A stretch of DNA of 64,000 bases from Achatina immaculata (GCA_009760885.1 CM019713.1:10739274-10803273); one strand, 5' to 3'. Shown: positions 38,368 through 49,402, counted from the first letter of the stretch. Program-made: numbers and translations. Notes: generated by a model not told the origin, from the letters alone.

Positions 38368-38993
38368 CAGTGTTTCCCGCGCTTATTCAGGTACCGCCCC
38401 CTTTTCTCCCAGGCCACATCCTCAACCCCTCCACCACCTTTGTTTAATTACTCGTACAATGACTCATTCATTCATTCATTTGCATGTCCCTTGCGGAACT
38501 TTGCCTCCCAAACAGCACTCCTGTAGGCCTCTCGGTTGTGAGCAAGATGGCCTGCTGCTGTTGCATCCATTTCCAGATTGTCAACGATGTCTTGCAGCCA
38601 TCTTCGTCTTGGTCTTCCTCTTTTTCTTTTATATATGATATATATGACTAGGATATGCATATAAGCATTGCACAACTAAAAGCATAAGCTAGCAAAACCA
38701 AATATTTAACAATATGAAGGAGTACATTTACATCTCACCTACTGCATTATTTTCTACACTTTTAATGTGATGGATGAGTTTCACGTAGGGACGCAAATTT
38801 CTCAATATCAGGTAGAAAAATGCGAAGAAGGAAGGTATTACTGCCCCCCCACCCCCACCCCCATCGGTCTGCGTTTCGTTTTCCCTCATCGCCCCATTTT
38901 CTCACACTGCCCCTTTTTCTTTCACCCCCCCCCCTCCTCCAACGCCCACAAAAAAAGAGGGGGGGGGGTTATCGCTCACTTTGGGAAACACTG
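38368..38993. mobile_element. hAT-type element with perfect 8-bp duplication
   Basis: Starts CAGTGTTTCCC and ends GGGAAACACTG, flanked by ATGTATTG at 38360-38367 and 38994-39001. No transposase. It is interrupted by a LINE 3' end at about 38461-38642; the copy at 15715-16127 lacks that insert. The C- and G-rich tracts near the right end are internal. Confidence 0.9.
38461..38642 (-). mobile_element. LINE 3' end nested in hAT
   Basis: The minus strand encodes KRKRGRPRRRWLQDIVDNLE and [20 protein letters not shown], then ends with a (GAAT)n tail. It is flanked by ATGAC on both sides. Same family as 21524-22332. Confidence 0.85.
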
Positions 38994-39725
38994 ATGTATT
39001 GGGTGCCAGTTTCCATGACAAAGGAATTTTTTTGGTGGTGCAAAACTATTTTCATCCCTCTAACGTGTCCATGTTTGCCTCTAGGGTCCCCGGGCCCTTC
39101 TTTAACGAGTTCTCCGGGGCTCCTTCCCTCTCTAACCCGCTTGGTCCTTCCCTACCCTCCTCTCTCGCTCCCGACTTGGAATATGCAATGACATTTGACT
39201 CCCCCCCCCCCTCCTCACGTTGGATCTGTCCATTTCTACCGGGGGGGGGGGTGTCCTACAGAATGAAGCGCTTCGTCACAGTTCACAGAAGGTGAGCACA
39301 TAAAAAAGAAAAGCTGCGCTACACTCAATCCCGTTTTAAATATTCTTCGGGATTATGCAAGGCTTAAAATCTGCCGGAAGTGAAAATATTCTGCGCCCAT
39401 TCTCTCACGGTCAGGTCAACCAGCTCATAAATAAGTTATTCTTAACATGGAAAAACCCATGCCTGTGCACGTCTGAATAAGGAAAACAAGTTAGTAGTTC
39501 ATTGTTAGAGCCCATTAATCTTGCCTGGCTAGTGTTACACTTTGTTTTTCTCCTTCGAGTATTAATAACCGAGAAATTGGCCTCGCCGTTTTGGGAGGAA
39601 AATAAAGGGGAATTTATCATATAGATTTGTAGACTTATTACCGTTTAGAATTTAGATTGTATGCTCTCACTGCTGCGCTCGTATCAGTTCGAACAGTATC
39701 TTCTGCCGCATGAAGCGGTTATAAC

Positions 39726-39903
39726 CAGCAACTCACAGACCTCTGGGAGTCATGACCCAAAGCCCCCAACCCCCTTAAAGCGTCAGAAGTTTAAAGGATC
39801 GAAACGCTTGTCTAAGGAGGGTGGTTGGGGGAGGGGGGGGCTACTTCTCTGATGATCTGAGGAGTTGTTGTTTTGCTCTCTACATCAGAGAGTTTCCTGC
39901 CTA
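39726..39903 (-). mobile_element. Unclassified 170-bp repeat, second copy
   Basis: Reverse complement of the repeat at 3411-3582, with both ends conserved (GGCAGGAAACTCTCT and GTGAGTTGCTGG on the minus strand) and about 75-80% similar by eye. Confidence 0.6.
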
Positions 39904-39978
39904 TATTGTCAGTATCAATGTTCCATGCTTTGGGGATCACGTTTTTCCACTTCGTGCGGGTCTTCAGCGATCCTTTAT

Positions 39979-40260
39979 ATCAGGGTTTCTCAGCCTTCTT
40001 CTGCTCTGTGACCTAACTTTTCTCCCCCTATTCTCCCCGCATTCCACCCCCCCCCCTACAAACGCTTCATCCTCTTGTTGAGAAACTTTGCAGCATATGC
40101 TCTGTTGCTGTTCCTATACTACCTAGTACCTTGTGAAAGTACTTCTTTCACAAGAAGTTTCACGGCCCGCCAGCCCCTATTATTTTGTATACGACGGGGG
40201 TGGGGAGTGGAGGTGAAAATACTTTTAGATCTGGCAGTCAGAGACCCATGGCTGGCGCGC
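39979..40260. mobile_element. Possible hAT-like remnant
   Basis: CAGGGTTTCTCAGCC at the left is typical of hAT ends, and TTGAGAAACTTTG at 40080-40093 could be a mutated partner. No 8-bp duplication was found. Confidence 0.35.
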
Positions 40261-40289
40261 TAATTGTCAGAGCTGGTAACCCCCCCCCC

Positions 40290-40505
40290 CCCCAATAACA
40301 GGTCAAGTCTGGCTTAACGGGTTAGTAGAGTCTGCTAAAGAATTTTTACACCACCACCCACTTTTTTAGCTACAGTCCCTAAGTAGCAGCTATGACCTGC
40401 TCCCAGTCCGATAGAATGCTTAACATCCCCACCGTTTCGACCTCAAAGAACACCAGCTCGCACAAGAAGAAGAAGAAGAAAAAGAAGAAGAAGAAGAAGA
40501 AGCTG
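40290..40505 (+). mobile_element. (GAA)-tailed repeat family A, copy 6
   Basis: GTAGAGTCTGCTAAAGAAT, CCTGCTCCCAGTCCGATA and AACACCAGCTCGCACAAG, followed by (GAA)n of about 45 bp. It is the best-preserved tail of the family. Confidence 0.75.
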
Positions 40506-40851
40506 TACATATCCTAATGACTGTTTAAATCTCTAAACGTTCTCCTAACAGCATGCTAACGGCATTTTGTGTTGGCTCTTCCTTGTGTAAAGGGGAAAAA
40601 AAAAGACATGAACAGCTTTATACAAATTATGTTCCTCGTCGTTTAAATTAATTTGGAATACTCTTCAATTTATCTAAAAATCCGTTTCTACATCTGGGTA
40701 CAGCCGGCCATGAACTTATTAGAGTTTACAACCGGATGAAAATATAAAATTACGTTAATATAGGTGACCAGGAACGTAAGCTATCACGCTTTTTCATTTT
40801 TAACATAAAAGATGGACAAGAAACACTGTGACCGTGAGGGGGTTGATCTGT

Positions 40852-40903
40852 CTGTCTCTCTGTCTGTCTGTCTGTCTGTGTCTGTCTGTCTATCTGTCTG
40901 TCA
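40852..40903. repeat. (TCTG)n microsatellite
   Basis: About 12 TCTG units with minor TCTC/TCTA changes. Confidence 0.95.
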
Positions 40904-40904
40904 A

Positions 40905-41400
40905 ACATGAAAAGACCTTACTCACTTCAAAAACGAACAGTAAAGCTTGTAGATGACAAACATGCAGCATATGTTACAAATAAGGACAAACAGCTTGATA
41001 TTCTGCCCCTGAAGAAGAGATTTCTTTTCAACAAGGCCAAGTTAATTCATAAAATTCTATCGCACAATGCCCTATCCTATCTATGGTCGTTGTTCAAATT
41101 CAACCAAAAACAACTGCTTAAGTAGCTGTATTCTCCCAAAACCAAGGCTTGACATGTTTTTAAAAAAGCTTCTCTTACTCATCTGCTCACCATTGGAATG
41201 CCCTCACAACTCATGTAAAACGTATAAGTAGCATTCGTTCTTATAACTTCAAACTTTGTCAACATCTGTTAGATATGGACTATATGCCTCCCTAAGCATA
41301 GTCTAAAGTAGTTTAAAGTATGGCTTGATTGTTGTAATTTTTTTGTATACTGCTTTTCTATAAATTTGTTGGTTTTGAATGAATGTAATAATGCAAGTTT
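40905..41400 (+). mobile_element. CR1/Jockey-like LINE 3' end
   Basis: The plus strand reads LQKRTVKLVDDKHAAYVTNK, DILPLKKRFLFNKAKLIHKI and a broken HWNALTTHVK-like segment. This matches the C-terminal tail commonly following RT in CR1/Jockey-type LINEs. It ends near TTTGAATGAATGTAATAATG. Confidence 0.65.
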
Positions 41401-41484
41401 ACTTCATGTTGTTGCATAAATCAGATTGTAGAGTATATGGACAAGAGATAAGTTTATTATTTATTTATGTAACCATTTAATGCA

Positions 41485-42920
41485 ACAATAGAAGACATAA
41501 AGGCGCTAGAGGAGACAGGAATAAAAATAATAACGAAGTTACTGCATGACATTTACAACAGTAGTTATATGCCCAGTGACCTGCTTAAATCCACATTTAT
41601 AGCACTACCAAAGAAACCAGGTGCAAAGGAATGTGAGGACCACTGGACTATCAGCCTCTCATGTCATATAACGAAGCTACTTCTGAGAATTATTATGAGA
41701 AGAACAAGGAAAAAGATACAAATGGAAATAGCAGACGAACAGTTTGGATTTGTCGAAGGAAAGGGAACAAACAATGCCATTTATGCTTTACGATCACTAA
41801 CAGAAAGACCTTTAGAAGTACAGAAAGATCTCTGCTTATGCTTCATTGATTACACCAAGGCATTCGACAAGGTGAAACATGATGAAATTATTAAAATGCT
41901 TGAAGATATCAATATAGATGGCAAAGACCTGATGATTGTAAAACATCTATACTGGCAGCAAGAAGCAGCAATTCGAGCTGAAAATAGAACTGGAAAATAT
42001 CAACCTATAAAACAAGGGGTGCGACAAGGATGTGTACTATCTCCAGACCTTTTTTCTCTGTACAGCGAGAATATTCTAAGAACGATCATAACAGAACCAG
42101 CTATAAAAATTGGAGGATACAATATTAACAACCTTCGGTATGCTAACGACACAGTACTGATAGCTGAGAACCAACAAAAATCTCATGGATAAAGTCGCTA
42201 AAGTGAACAGAAAGACCTTACTTTAAAAATCAAAAAGACAGAGACTATGGTTATATCTAAGAAACAGAATCAACCAATATGCAGTATAAAATTAAACGGA
42301 ACTATTCTAAAGCAGGTGCAGAAATTCAAATATTTTGGAGCAGTAATAACTTCAGATGGGAAATGCAGAACAGAAATTAGGAACAGAATAGGCCAAGCAA
42401 AGACTGCATTTCAGAGAATGAGAAACATATTAACTAACACATCTTTATCAATGAATGTTAGAAAACGGGTCCTAAGATGCTATAATGAACCTATCTTGTT
42501 ATATGGAAGTGAATCATGGACAATAGGCAGGTCTGTACAAAAATCATTGGTAGCAACAGAAATGTGGTTTATTAGAAGAATGTTGAGAACCCCCTGGACA
42601 GCAAAAATAACTAATGAAGAATGTATGAGAAGAGCTGGAGAGACACAAAAAAAAATCTTGTAAAAAAATAAATAAGAGAGAGAGACAATGTATTTTCATA
42701 GGACATGCAATGAGAAGAGATGCACTGAAAATATTATAACAGCAGGAAAAATAGAGGGAAGAAGATTCAGAGGAAGATCAAGAGAAATGATATTGGACAG
42801 TCTGACGGGATGGTGTGAGAGGAGATCACGGAGCTGATGGCCTGTATGAAGGATCGTGTACTCTGGAGAAGCATAATAGCCAACGCCAGTCGGCACGGCA
42901 CCTTATGATGATGAATCATT
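41485..42920 (+). pseudogene. RT-encoding LINE, (ATG)n-tailed, catalytic box mutated
   Basis: Open block 41569-42192 encodes [56 protein letters not shown] and [16 protein letters not shown]. The palm motif reads YANDT instead of YADDT, which removes one metal-binding Asp. A frame change follows, then 42247-42663 encodes the thumb and the RRMLRTPW region. The 3' end is ATGATGATGAATC. 5'-truncated and inactive. Confidence 0.88.
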
Positions 42921-43056
42921 TGTGTCTTCATGATTATTATGCTCTTTAACAAATGCTGAATGACTGTGTCTGATTGTAAGCCGTATGATGAAGAGCAGAA
43001 TGTTAGGCGGGCCTGCGTGCCCAATTCTTAACCCTTTGAAAATAAAGTATGTTCCT

Positions 43057-43100
43057 TCGTTCTGTCCGTCCGTCCGTCCGTCTGTCTGTCTGTCTGTCTA
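43057..43100. repeat. (TCCG)n/(TCTG)n microsatellite
   Basis: Runs of GTCCGTCC followed by GTCTGTCTGTCTG. Confidence 0.9.
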
Positions 43101-43870
43101 TTAAATTTACATTGCTACCCCTCTACTTTTGGCCTTTTCTCTTTATTTATAGTATACAAGCATACTCCTCAGCACTGGAGAGTTAACGAGGAAGGAGACA
43201 AAGCAAAACAAGATCTCACAAGTAAATATAATTTTAGTAAAGCGCTGACGCATTCCGTTATACCCTATTACAGTTAGGAATTATTTGCAAAAAAAAAAAA
43301 ATCTTCATAATTATCCCTCACTTTTGTTTGTTTGTTTGTTTTTGTTACCCAGGTGTCCTTCTGCAGTTTATTATTCTTGTACTGGACCATTAAGTTTCTA
43401 TTTTCGGAAACACGTTTTACCATCTCGTGCTTGATCTGCCGCTGACTTGATTTGATGCGAATCATCTCCAGTCTTTTCCTGGTATTTTTTTATTTGAAGA
43501 GCTTATTCTGCGCCCCCCCCCCCCCACCTTAATAAATATTCCCGCTGTTTTTTGTTTTTTTTACGTGATTTGCACGTCGCGTACTAACAGAGTGTTCTAT
43601 TTTCGTTCATTCATGTGTAATACCTGCCACAGAGCTTTTGTTGTTTACATAAAGAAGGTAACGGGTGGAACCATGTTTAACTCTGTGTGTGTATGTGGTG
43701 GGGGGGGGGGGCGAGGTGGAGGTGGGTGGTGTTTTTGAGGCATTTATTCTGTCGACTACGAGAACAAGGAAGAACGACTTCACCGAAACACTTTTATAAA
43801 TCTAAGAATAACCGATAGTTAAAATTAATGGCAGAAAGGGCAAGCGCAATGAATATGGATCACACAACAC
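43101..43870. other. Intergenic, no gene seen
   Basis: Contains a C13 run at 43513 and a G-run near 43701. No repeat family or ORF of substance was recognised. Confidence 0.6.
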
Positions 43871-43904
43871 AAACATGTACGAGTGCTACACCATGAAGAC
43901 GGGT

Positions 43905-44552
43905 CCTGACTCCTATACTTGTTGGTCTGTGAAGTCTTCTTCATACGCATTTAGTGATAATGCGTGGTACCCTGATTTTTGCGATACACCTTCTGGCTGG
44001 GTACCTCCGACTTCAGCACCTTTCCTCCTTCGGGCAGACTGTGCTCTTGCTTGGACTGCCATGAAGACAGTGGTGTAGGCTGGCCTGGTCAAAAACTTTT
44101 GTTTTCCAGTCTCTGGTGGCTGTACTTAAGCCCCTTCTTCATGTCAGATCCAGCATGTAATGCTGGCCAGACGGCTTTGAGACAGTTCCACAGAGACATT
44201 CAGACTCTGGGATGAGAAATCCAACGAGTGCTTCGATGATATCCATTCTCCGCCACCTATAGTCTGCTGGCTCTGTTTTGTTTACCTCATTCTGATAGCC
44301 ATTGTTGTATAGCCCCATATGCTCGTCACGTCCTGGATTCATTGGTTTCACATCAGACTTTCCTCATCCCCGCCGGTGATCTCCATGTCTCCATCTATCC
44401 ACCATCCTGGCATTATATTTTAAAAAAAAAATAACAATTACAATTAGTTTTGATAGGGTACAGAAGTAGGTCAGAGTTTTTAAGCAATCGGATCTATGTT
44501 CCTTGACTCACAAAGACTGTTAAGATAAGTGTGATCTTAAAACAGTTGTTCC
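43905..44552 (-). mobile_element. Short LINE-5'UTR derivative with (GAA)-like tail, copy 2
   Basis: The minus strand begins CCCTGGGAACAACTGTTTTA like the LINE 5' end, and ends ...AAATGCGTATGAAGAAGA with the same junction as 33204-33815. It carries an extra ~20-bp segment near 44140-44165. A TCT(G/A)TGAAG pair may be the target duplication. Confidence 0.78.
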
Positions 44553-44619
44553 CAGGGGAAATCTATGAAGTAACAGAACATACTGTTGCATAATTAGACC
44601 TCGAAGAAAGCACTTTTTG

Positions 44620-44740
44620 GGCGTGAAAGAAAGAAAAATTACAAGAGAATTACCTGGGACTTGAACCATGGACTCCGGTGGGACGAGCAACCGTCTAGCC
44701 GCAAGAGAACAGTGCATAAACAACTTAGCGAAAAATATCT
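44620..44740 (-). other. tRNA-like SINE relic
   Basis: The minus strand has GCGGCTAGACGGTTGCTCG and GGTTCAAGTCC at box A/box B spacing. No tRNA cloverleaf was worked out. Probably a SINE head. Confidence 0.35.
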
Positions 44741-45370
44741 TCCGAGTCCAGTTGTGTTACATTTGGTGGCATTATATATATATATATTATATTACTGGCA
44801 ATTACCAGTAAAGTACCAATAAAAAAAGAGAAACCGAAACTTTTGAAGGTCGTCGGTTGCTGTAACCGGTTTATATTATCCAAAACCTAGTTAAAAAGCA
44901 ACCGGCCGAATCGGTTGTAGGATAATCGGATCAGCATGATGATGATGATGCTCAGTTTGCATGGAGGAGAATCAGCCAGTTTCAACTTTGGTTCAGAGTG
45001 TGAGCAATTTTTGAAGATTAAATCACGTCCCGCAAATAAAGTAAGGAACTTTCCTCTGGTGTTTGTAAAGTATGTTTAATTTTACATTAAAGTAAAAAAA
45101 AAAAAAAACAGTTTAAGGTACTGTACGGTGTATTGAGAAAACCAGTATTTCGGAAAGTTCTTCTTGCAAGTTGAAAGACAAGTACAGATGTACCGGTTTC
45201 AAAAATTCATAGCGCGATCATGATTATACGTTCGCAGTGACCTAGCCACTATACAATACAGTAACAATGGTCAAGGCAATAATGTTACTCCTATTTAACT
45301 TTTTTTTTTTCGTCTTGAAATTAAACATGCAATCTTCCAATTGGCATTTCACTTTAAAGTGCGATTTAGC
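44741..45370. other. Intergenic, no gene seen
   Basis: AT-rich with (AT)n at about 44772-44792 and (GAT)n near 44936-44950. Nothing else recognised. Confidence 0.6.
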
Positions 45371-46640
45371 TAAAGACGACCGGTATGAGCTGTGACAAAG
45401 GAAATTATTTAAGCTCTCAATGCCTGTTTCGCATGCTCCATAGCCAGCATGAGGTCTTTTCTGTTGTTTCTGAAAGGGTTTTCAATGCCCTTGCTTTCTT
45501 ACTTGTCCCTTTATACCTAGTTGCTTACATAGGTCGTATGCTGATGTTGCTACGAATCCTCTCTCTCCCACTTCTATCAGTTTTGCCTTGACTCCTGCTC
45601 CCTGCCGTAGTTGCTTGATCAGATCATCGTACTTCTCACATTTGAATGAATGCTGCTTCTCTATTCTTGTTTCGTAAGAATAGTAAGCTCGATCATTATT
45701 ATTTCCTGGTTTGCTGTGGAGCACATTACAATGTCCGGGCGTATTCCTGTGTTCTTGATGGCAGATGGGCATTCTCTTCTTCCTGGTAGGTCCGCTATCA
45801 CATCCCAGTCGTTTCCACCGCCTAGCATGTGTAAAATAGGAAAAAAGTAGGAGCAGCTTTATTACTTAACGATTACAAAGTTGTGACGTTTCGACGTGAG
45901 CCTTAATCATACAAAAACATACAGGACGAAGAAATAGAGAGAGGAGATAAAGTATAGATTCACATGAATACTATTAAAAAATAAATAAATAAATAAAAAT
46001 TTTTTTAAAAGAGTACTTAGCTGTAAATTGCAAGGTGTGGCTTGTCCGGCGGTGTGTGTCAGGAATGGATCTAGTGGGACGTGGAGACTGTTTAAGTAGA
46101 GACCTGTGACATGTGGTCAGTGGGTTGTAACTGGGGGTGGTGGATGGGGAACCGGGGAGGGGAGAGAGAGTGACGCAATATCGACCTAGCTAGGAGAAAT
46201 TGAAACAGATGATTGGGGAAGAGGGGTTGCAGAGAAGAGGGGTTGCAGAGAAAATAGCGGGGTTGCAGAGTGATGCTGTGAGGAAGTTTGAAAAGTAAGC
46301 GGGGTTGCAGAGTGATGCTGTGAGGAAGTTTGAAAAGTAAGAAGGGGTGGATTTAGTGGAGAGGTACTATAATGATTGAAGAAGATGATGTTACGTGTAA
46401 CTAAACAGCGAGTTTAACCCATGTGGTTCCAGCGTCCCATAATTCCAGCCTAGCAGTGATGGTAAGGGAATGTCCCTGATTTCAATATTTGGTGACGTTC
46501 CATCCCCTATGAAGTACTTAGGTGGGACCTCAACTCTTTTGTTTGCTTTATCTTTTGCACTGTCCACAACGGCTACTAGTTCCTGCAGCACAGTGTATGA
46601 GATTAGCTGTTGTGTTATGGTGTAGCTGTTGTGTTACGGT
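45371..46640 (-). pseudogene. LINE polymerase C-terminal relic split by a Penelope insertion
   Basis: The minus strand reads ELVAVVDSAKDKANKRVEVP and PPKYFIGDGTSPN (46450-46590). After the insertion come DWDVIADLPGRRMPICH, RPDIVMCSTANQEI (one frame off), YETRIEKQHSFKCEKYDDLI and EVGERGFVATSAYDLCKQLG. This matches the C-terminal domain following RT in a LINE group common in invertebrates. Frameshifts disable it. Confidence 0.7.
45828..46447 (-). mobile_element. Penelope-like 3' region inserted in LINE
   Basis: Flanked by GCCTAGCA at 45820-45827 and 46448-46455. The plus-strand text AGTAGGAGCAGCTTTATTAC and AAGTATAGATTCACATGAAT is shared with 31748-34260 and 47331-48208. The minus strand starts with a [17 protein letters not shown] tail, the end of the Penelope ORF. 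An internal short duplication of GGGGTTGCAGAGTGATGCTG lies at 46210-46340. Confidence 0.82.
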
Positions 46641-46914
46641 GATACTTGGTTCTAATTAAAGCAGTTTTCTGCTAGCGTGAATGTAATATCATTCAGTGGT
46701 TCTGTACTTAAGCCTGAGATGTTTGTTTGTTTTTTCTTTCTGTGTTTGAATCATCTCGGACTACACGCATGCATTCCATTTACTAAAATACTAGATGTTA
46801 AATATGCGATGAATTGCCAAAGAGACATTTATGGAGTCTTACTTAATCGTCAGATTACATGACTTTTCAATTTACCATATCATCGTTAGCCTGCCGACCA
46901 GAAGGTTCCAGATT
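46641..46914. other. Intergenic, no gene seen
   Basis: Nothing recognised. Confidence 0.5.
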
Positions 46915-47212
46915 TGATGTAAGGGGAAAGAACTGAGAAAGCGAGTGAGTACGTGCGACCATGGTAAGTATGACGTCATAGGTTAGAGGTTTGAGAGTGG
47001 TGGTGTGGGGGGGGGGGGTGGGGGAGAAGAGGTCAAGGCACCCATCAGCATTTTAAATCTGTTGGGCAGGCTGAGGCCAGCTGGCCGTGGTAACCACAAA
47101 ATGTTTATGACCGCCTTGACCTTTCCCCCCTTTTTTTTAACCTATGACGTCATACTTCCCATAGTCGCTCGCATTCATTCGCCTTCTCCATTCTTTTCCC
47201 TTATACTGAGAC
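46915..47212. mobile_element. Foldback element with CRE-like palindromes
   Basis: Two inverted arms of about 75 bp (46915-46990 and 47138-47212) share GAAGTATGACGTCATAGGTT-type sequence and, further out, GCGA..GA..GCGAC and AAGGG.AAAGAA. Inner GGTCAAGGC/GCCTTGACC pairs extend the stem. TGACGTCA lies in each arm (46971-46978 and 47145-47152). The loop includes GGCCAGCTGGCC. No flanking duplication was identified. Confidence 0.65.
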
Positions 47213-47330
47213 CCCAGTGGGCCGGAATGTTTCCGGACTGATTGACATCGTGATTGACCTACTTTCTAGATAAGGTTACCACTGGTTTATATGATTATCT
47301 CTGACTATCGGTACTATATTATTAAGACAG

Positions 47331-48208
47331 AATGTATAAAGTAGGAAAAAAAGTAGGGGTAGCTTTATTACTTAACGACTACGCTGTTTCTGTGTGAGCC
47401 TTAATCATACAAAAAACACACAAGACGAAGAAATAAAGAGAGAGGAGATAAAGTATAGATTCACATGAATACTGGGCGTCTGAGTGGCGAAGTGGTTAGT
47501 GCACTGGTCTCTCATGGCGAAGGTCGGGGGGTCGAATCCGGCCGGAGGTGTCCCAGTCACCCAGCTGTAGAAATGGGTACCCGACTTCTTCTGGAGTTGG
47601 GGAAGGAAAGGCGGTCAGGCGTGATACTGGCCATATCTCCCCTCTAGTGTGCTGACAGGTCAAGGAAAATATGGGCACTAACACCATATCCCTATGTGCC
47701 TCTAAGGCATGAGAGGATTACCTTTTACCTTCACATGAGTACTACTACTAAAAAAAAATAGAGTACATAGTTGTAAATTGTAAGATGTGGCTTGTCCGGC
47801 GGTTTGTGTGTCCAGGAATGGATTTAGTAGAACGTGGAGACTGTTTAAATGGAGACCTGTGATATGTGGTCAGTGGGTTGTAACTAGGGGTGGTGGATAT
47901 GGAACCGTGGAGGGGAGGGAGAGTGATACAATGTTGACCTAGCCAGGAGAAGGTGAAATAGATGATTAGGGAAGAGGGGTTGCGAAGTGATGCTGTGAGG
48001 AGGTTTTAGACTATGTGTGACAAGTAAGAAGGGGGTGGAGCTTAGTGGAGAGGTACTATGATGATTGAAGAGAATGTTAAATGTAGCTGAACAGCGAGTT
48101 TAACCCGTGTGGCTCCAGCGTCCCATATTTTTGAATGCAGCGGTTCTCAAGCGCCAGGCGGCTTGTGTCATCTGCGTGACATTGTTTGATGGCTGTTACC
48201 AGAAAATC
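47331..48208 (-). mobile_element. Penelope-like 3' region inserted in the 33-bp array
   Basis: Flanked by ATTAAGACAG (47321-47330 and 48209-48218). Same body as 45828-46447. It ends on the minus strand with part of the ORF tail ([11 protein letters not shown] and [14 protein letters not shown] lie nearby). A SINE is nested inside at 47474-47729. Confidence 0.85.
47474..47729 (+). mobile_element. tRNA-derived SINE, copy 2
   Basis: Starts GGGCGTCTGAGTGGCGAAGT, box B-like GGTCGAATCC, centre CACCCAGCTGTAGAAATGGG, tail GAGGATTACCTTTTACC. Flanked by TTCACATGAATACT (47460-47473) and TTCACATGAGTACT (47730-47743), a 14-bp duplication with one mismatch. Confidence 0.92.
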
Positions 48209-49402
48209 ATTAAGACAGGTCCTGGTTATCGGTACTGTACCGGAATTTTCGCGGGCTGATTGGCACTGGGTCGACCTAGTCTTGATATGGCTACCGGTGT
48301 TTTCCCTGGGGAAAGTAAAAGACTGTGAGAACAAATACTGGTTTAATGTGGCTAAGAAATACGAAGACGCCAACACTTCCACTCTTAAGGTATGCAAATG
48401 CCATGGGGCATAATTATTTTTTTCAAAATTCGGCAGCCACTTGCTCGTGTAATTTCGTTCCCCTTTCCCGCGGCCACTGTGTAACACGATAGGCAAGTCA
48501 CACAGCGCACTGTGATACAAGATTGCTTGGCACAAAGACCACTAAGTTGTTTGGGACAGAAAATCGGAGCTAGCTAAGACCTAGTGAAACTTATTTATGA
48601 CACGCACGCACTCCTTCAAACCAGCGAAGAGAATAGACCCCTAATGATAGGTAGTTTTGCTTGTTTGTTTTCATTCTTCTTGAGTTAACTCTTTGTTGCC
48701 AAGAAAACTGTGTAACCGTTCATCATTTTGTCATCACGACACCATCGACGTCTCCCGCAGAGAATACAGTTCTGAAGATCTCTCGAGTGATCGGAAAAGT
48801 GGCAGTGTAGAACTTTCATTCTGTCACCATTTACAGGGTGAGAGTAGAATACAGAGGCCTTAAAAACAAGTCCAGGATATCGACACTACATCGTGAACGC
48901 TGGCCCAGACTATCGTTACTACACCATGAAGGCAGGTTATGACTATCGTTACTACACCATGAAGGCAGGTTATGACTATCATTACTACATCATGAAGACA
49001 GGTTATGACTATCATTACTACATCATGAAGACAGGTTATGACTATCATTACTACACCATGAAGACAGGTTATGATTATCGTTACTACACCATGAAGGCAG
49101 GTCCTGATTATCGCTACTACACCATGAAGACAGGTCCAAATTATTGGTAGCACACAATGAAGACAGGTCCTAACTATTGGTAGCACACAATGAAGACAGG
49201 TCCTAACTATTGGTAGCACACAATGAAGACAGGTCCTAACTATCGGTAGCACACAATGAAGACAGGTCTTAACTATTGGTAGCACACAATGAAGACAGGT
49301 ACAAATTTAGTAACAGAAAACAACTCTTTTGCACAGTAAAGTAACAAAGAACGGTATTGTGTGGTCAGACCTTTGAAAAAATAGTAAATAAAACACTTTT
49401 AA

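Larger units (their letters stand above)
47296..49300. repeat. 33-bp minisatellite, left region, with insertions
   Basis: Degenerate units (GACTATCGGTACTA...AAGACAG) occur at 47300-47330, and again at 48209-48240 after a Penelope insertion. Clear tandem copies lie at 48890-49300 as AC(A/C)ATGAAGACAGGT plus TATGACTATCATTACTAC variants. Units at 49145-49290 read CAATGAAGACAGGTCCTAAC plus TATTGGTAGCACA. 48250-48890 has no repeat recognised. Confidence 0.75.

Noticed and set aside
39838..39905. CTGATGA near a GAAAC-like complement considered as a hammerhead ribozyme
   Set aside because: CTGATGA and GAAAC lie on opposite strands and the required stem II and cleavage triplet are missing.
45371..46640. 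Host gene (GERGFVATSAYDL protein)
   Set aside because: The motif order and frameshifts match the C-terminal end of LINE polymerases.
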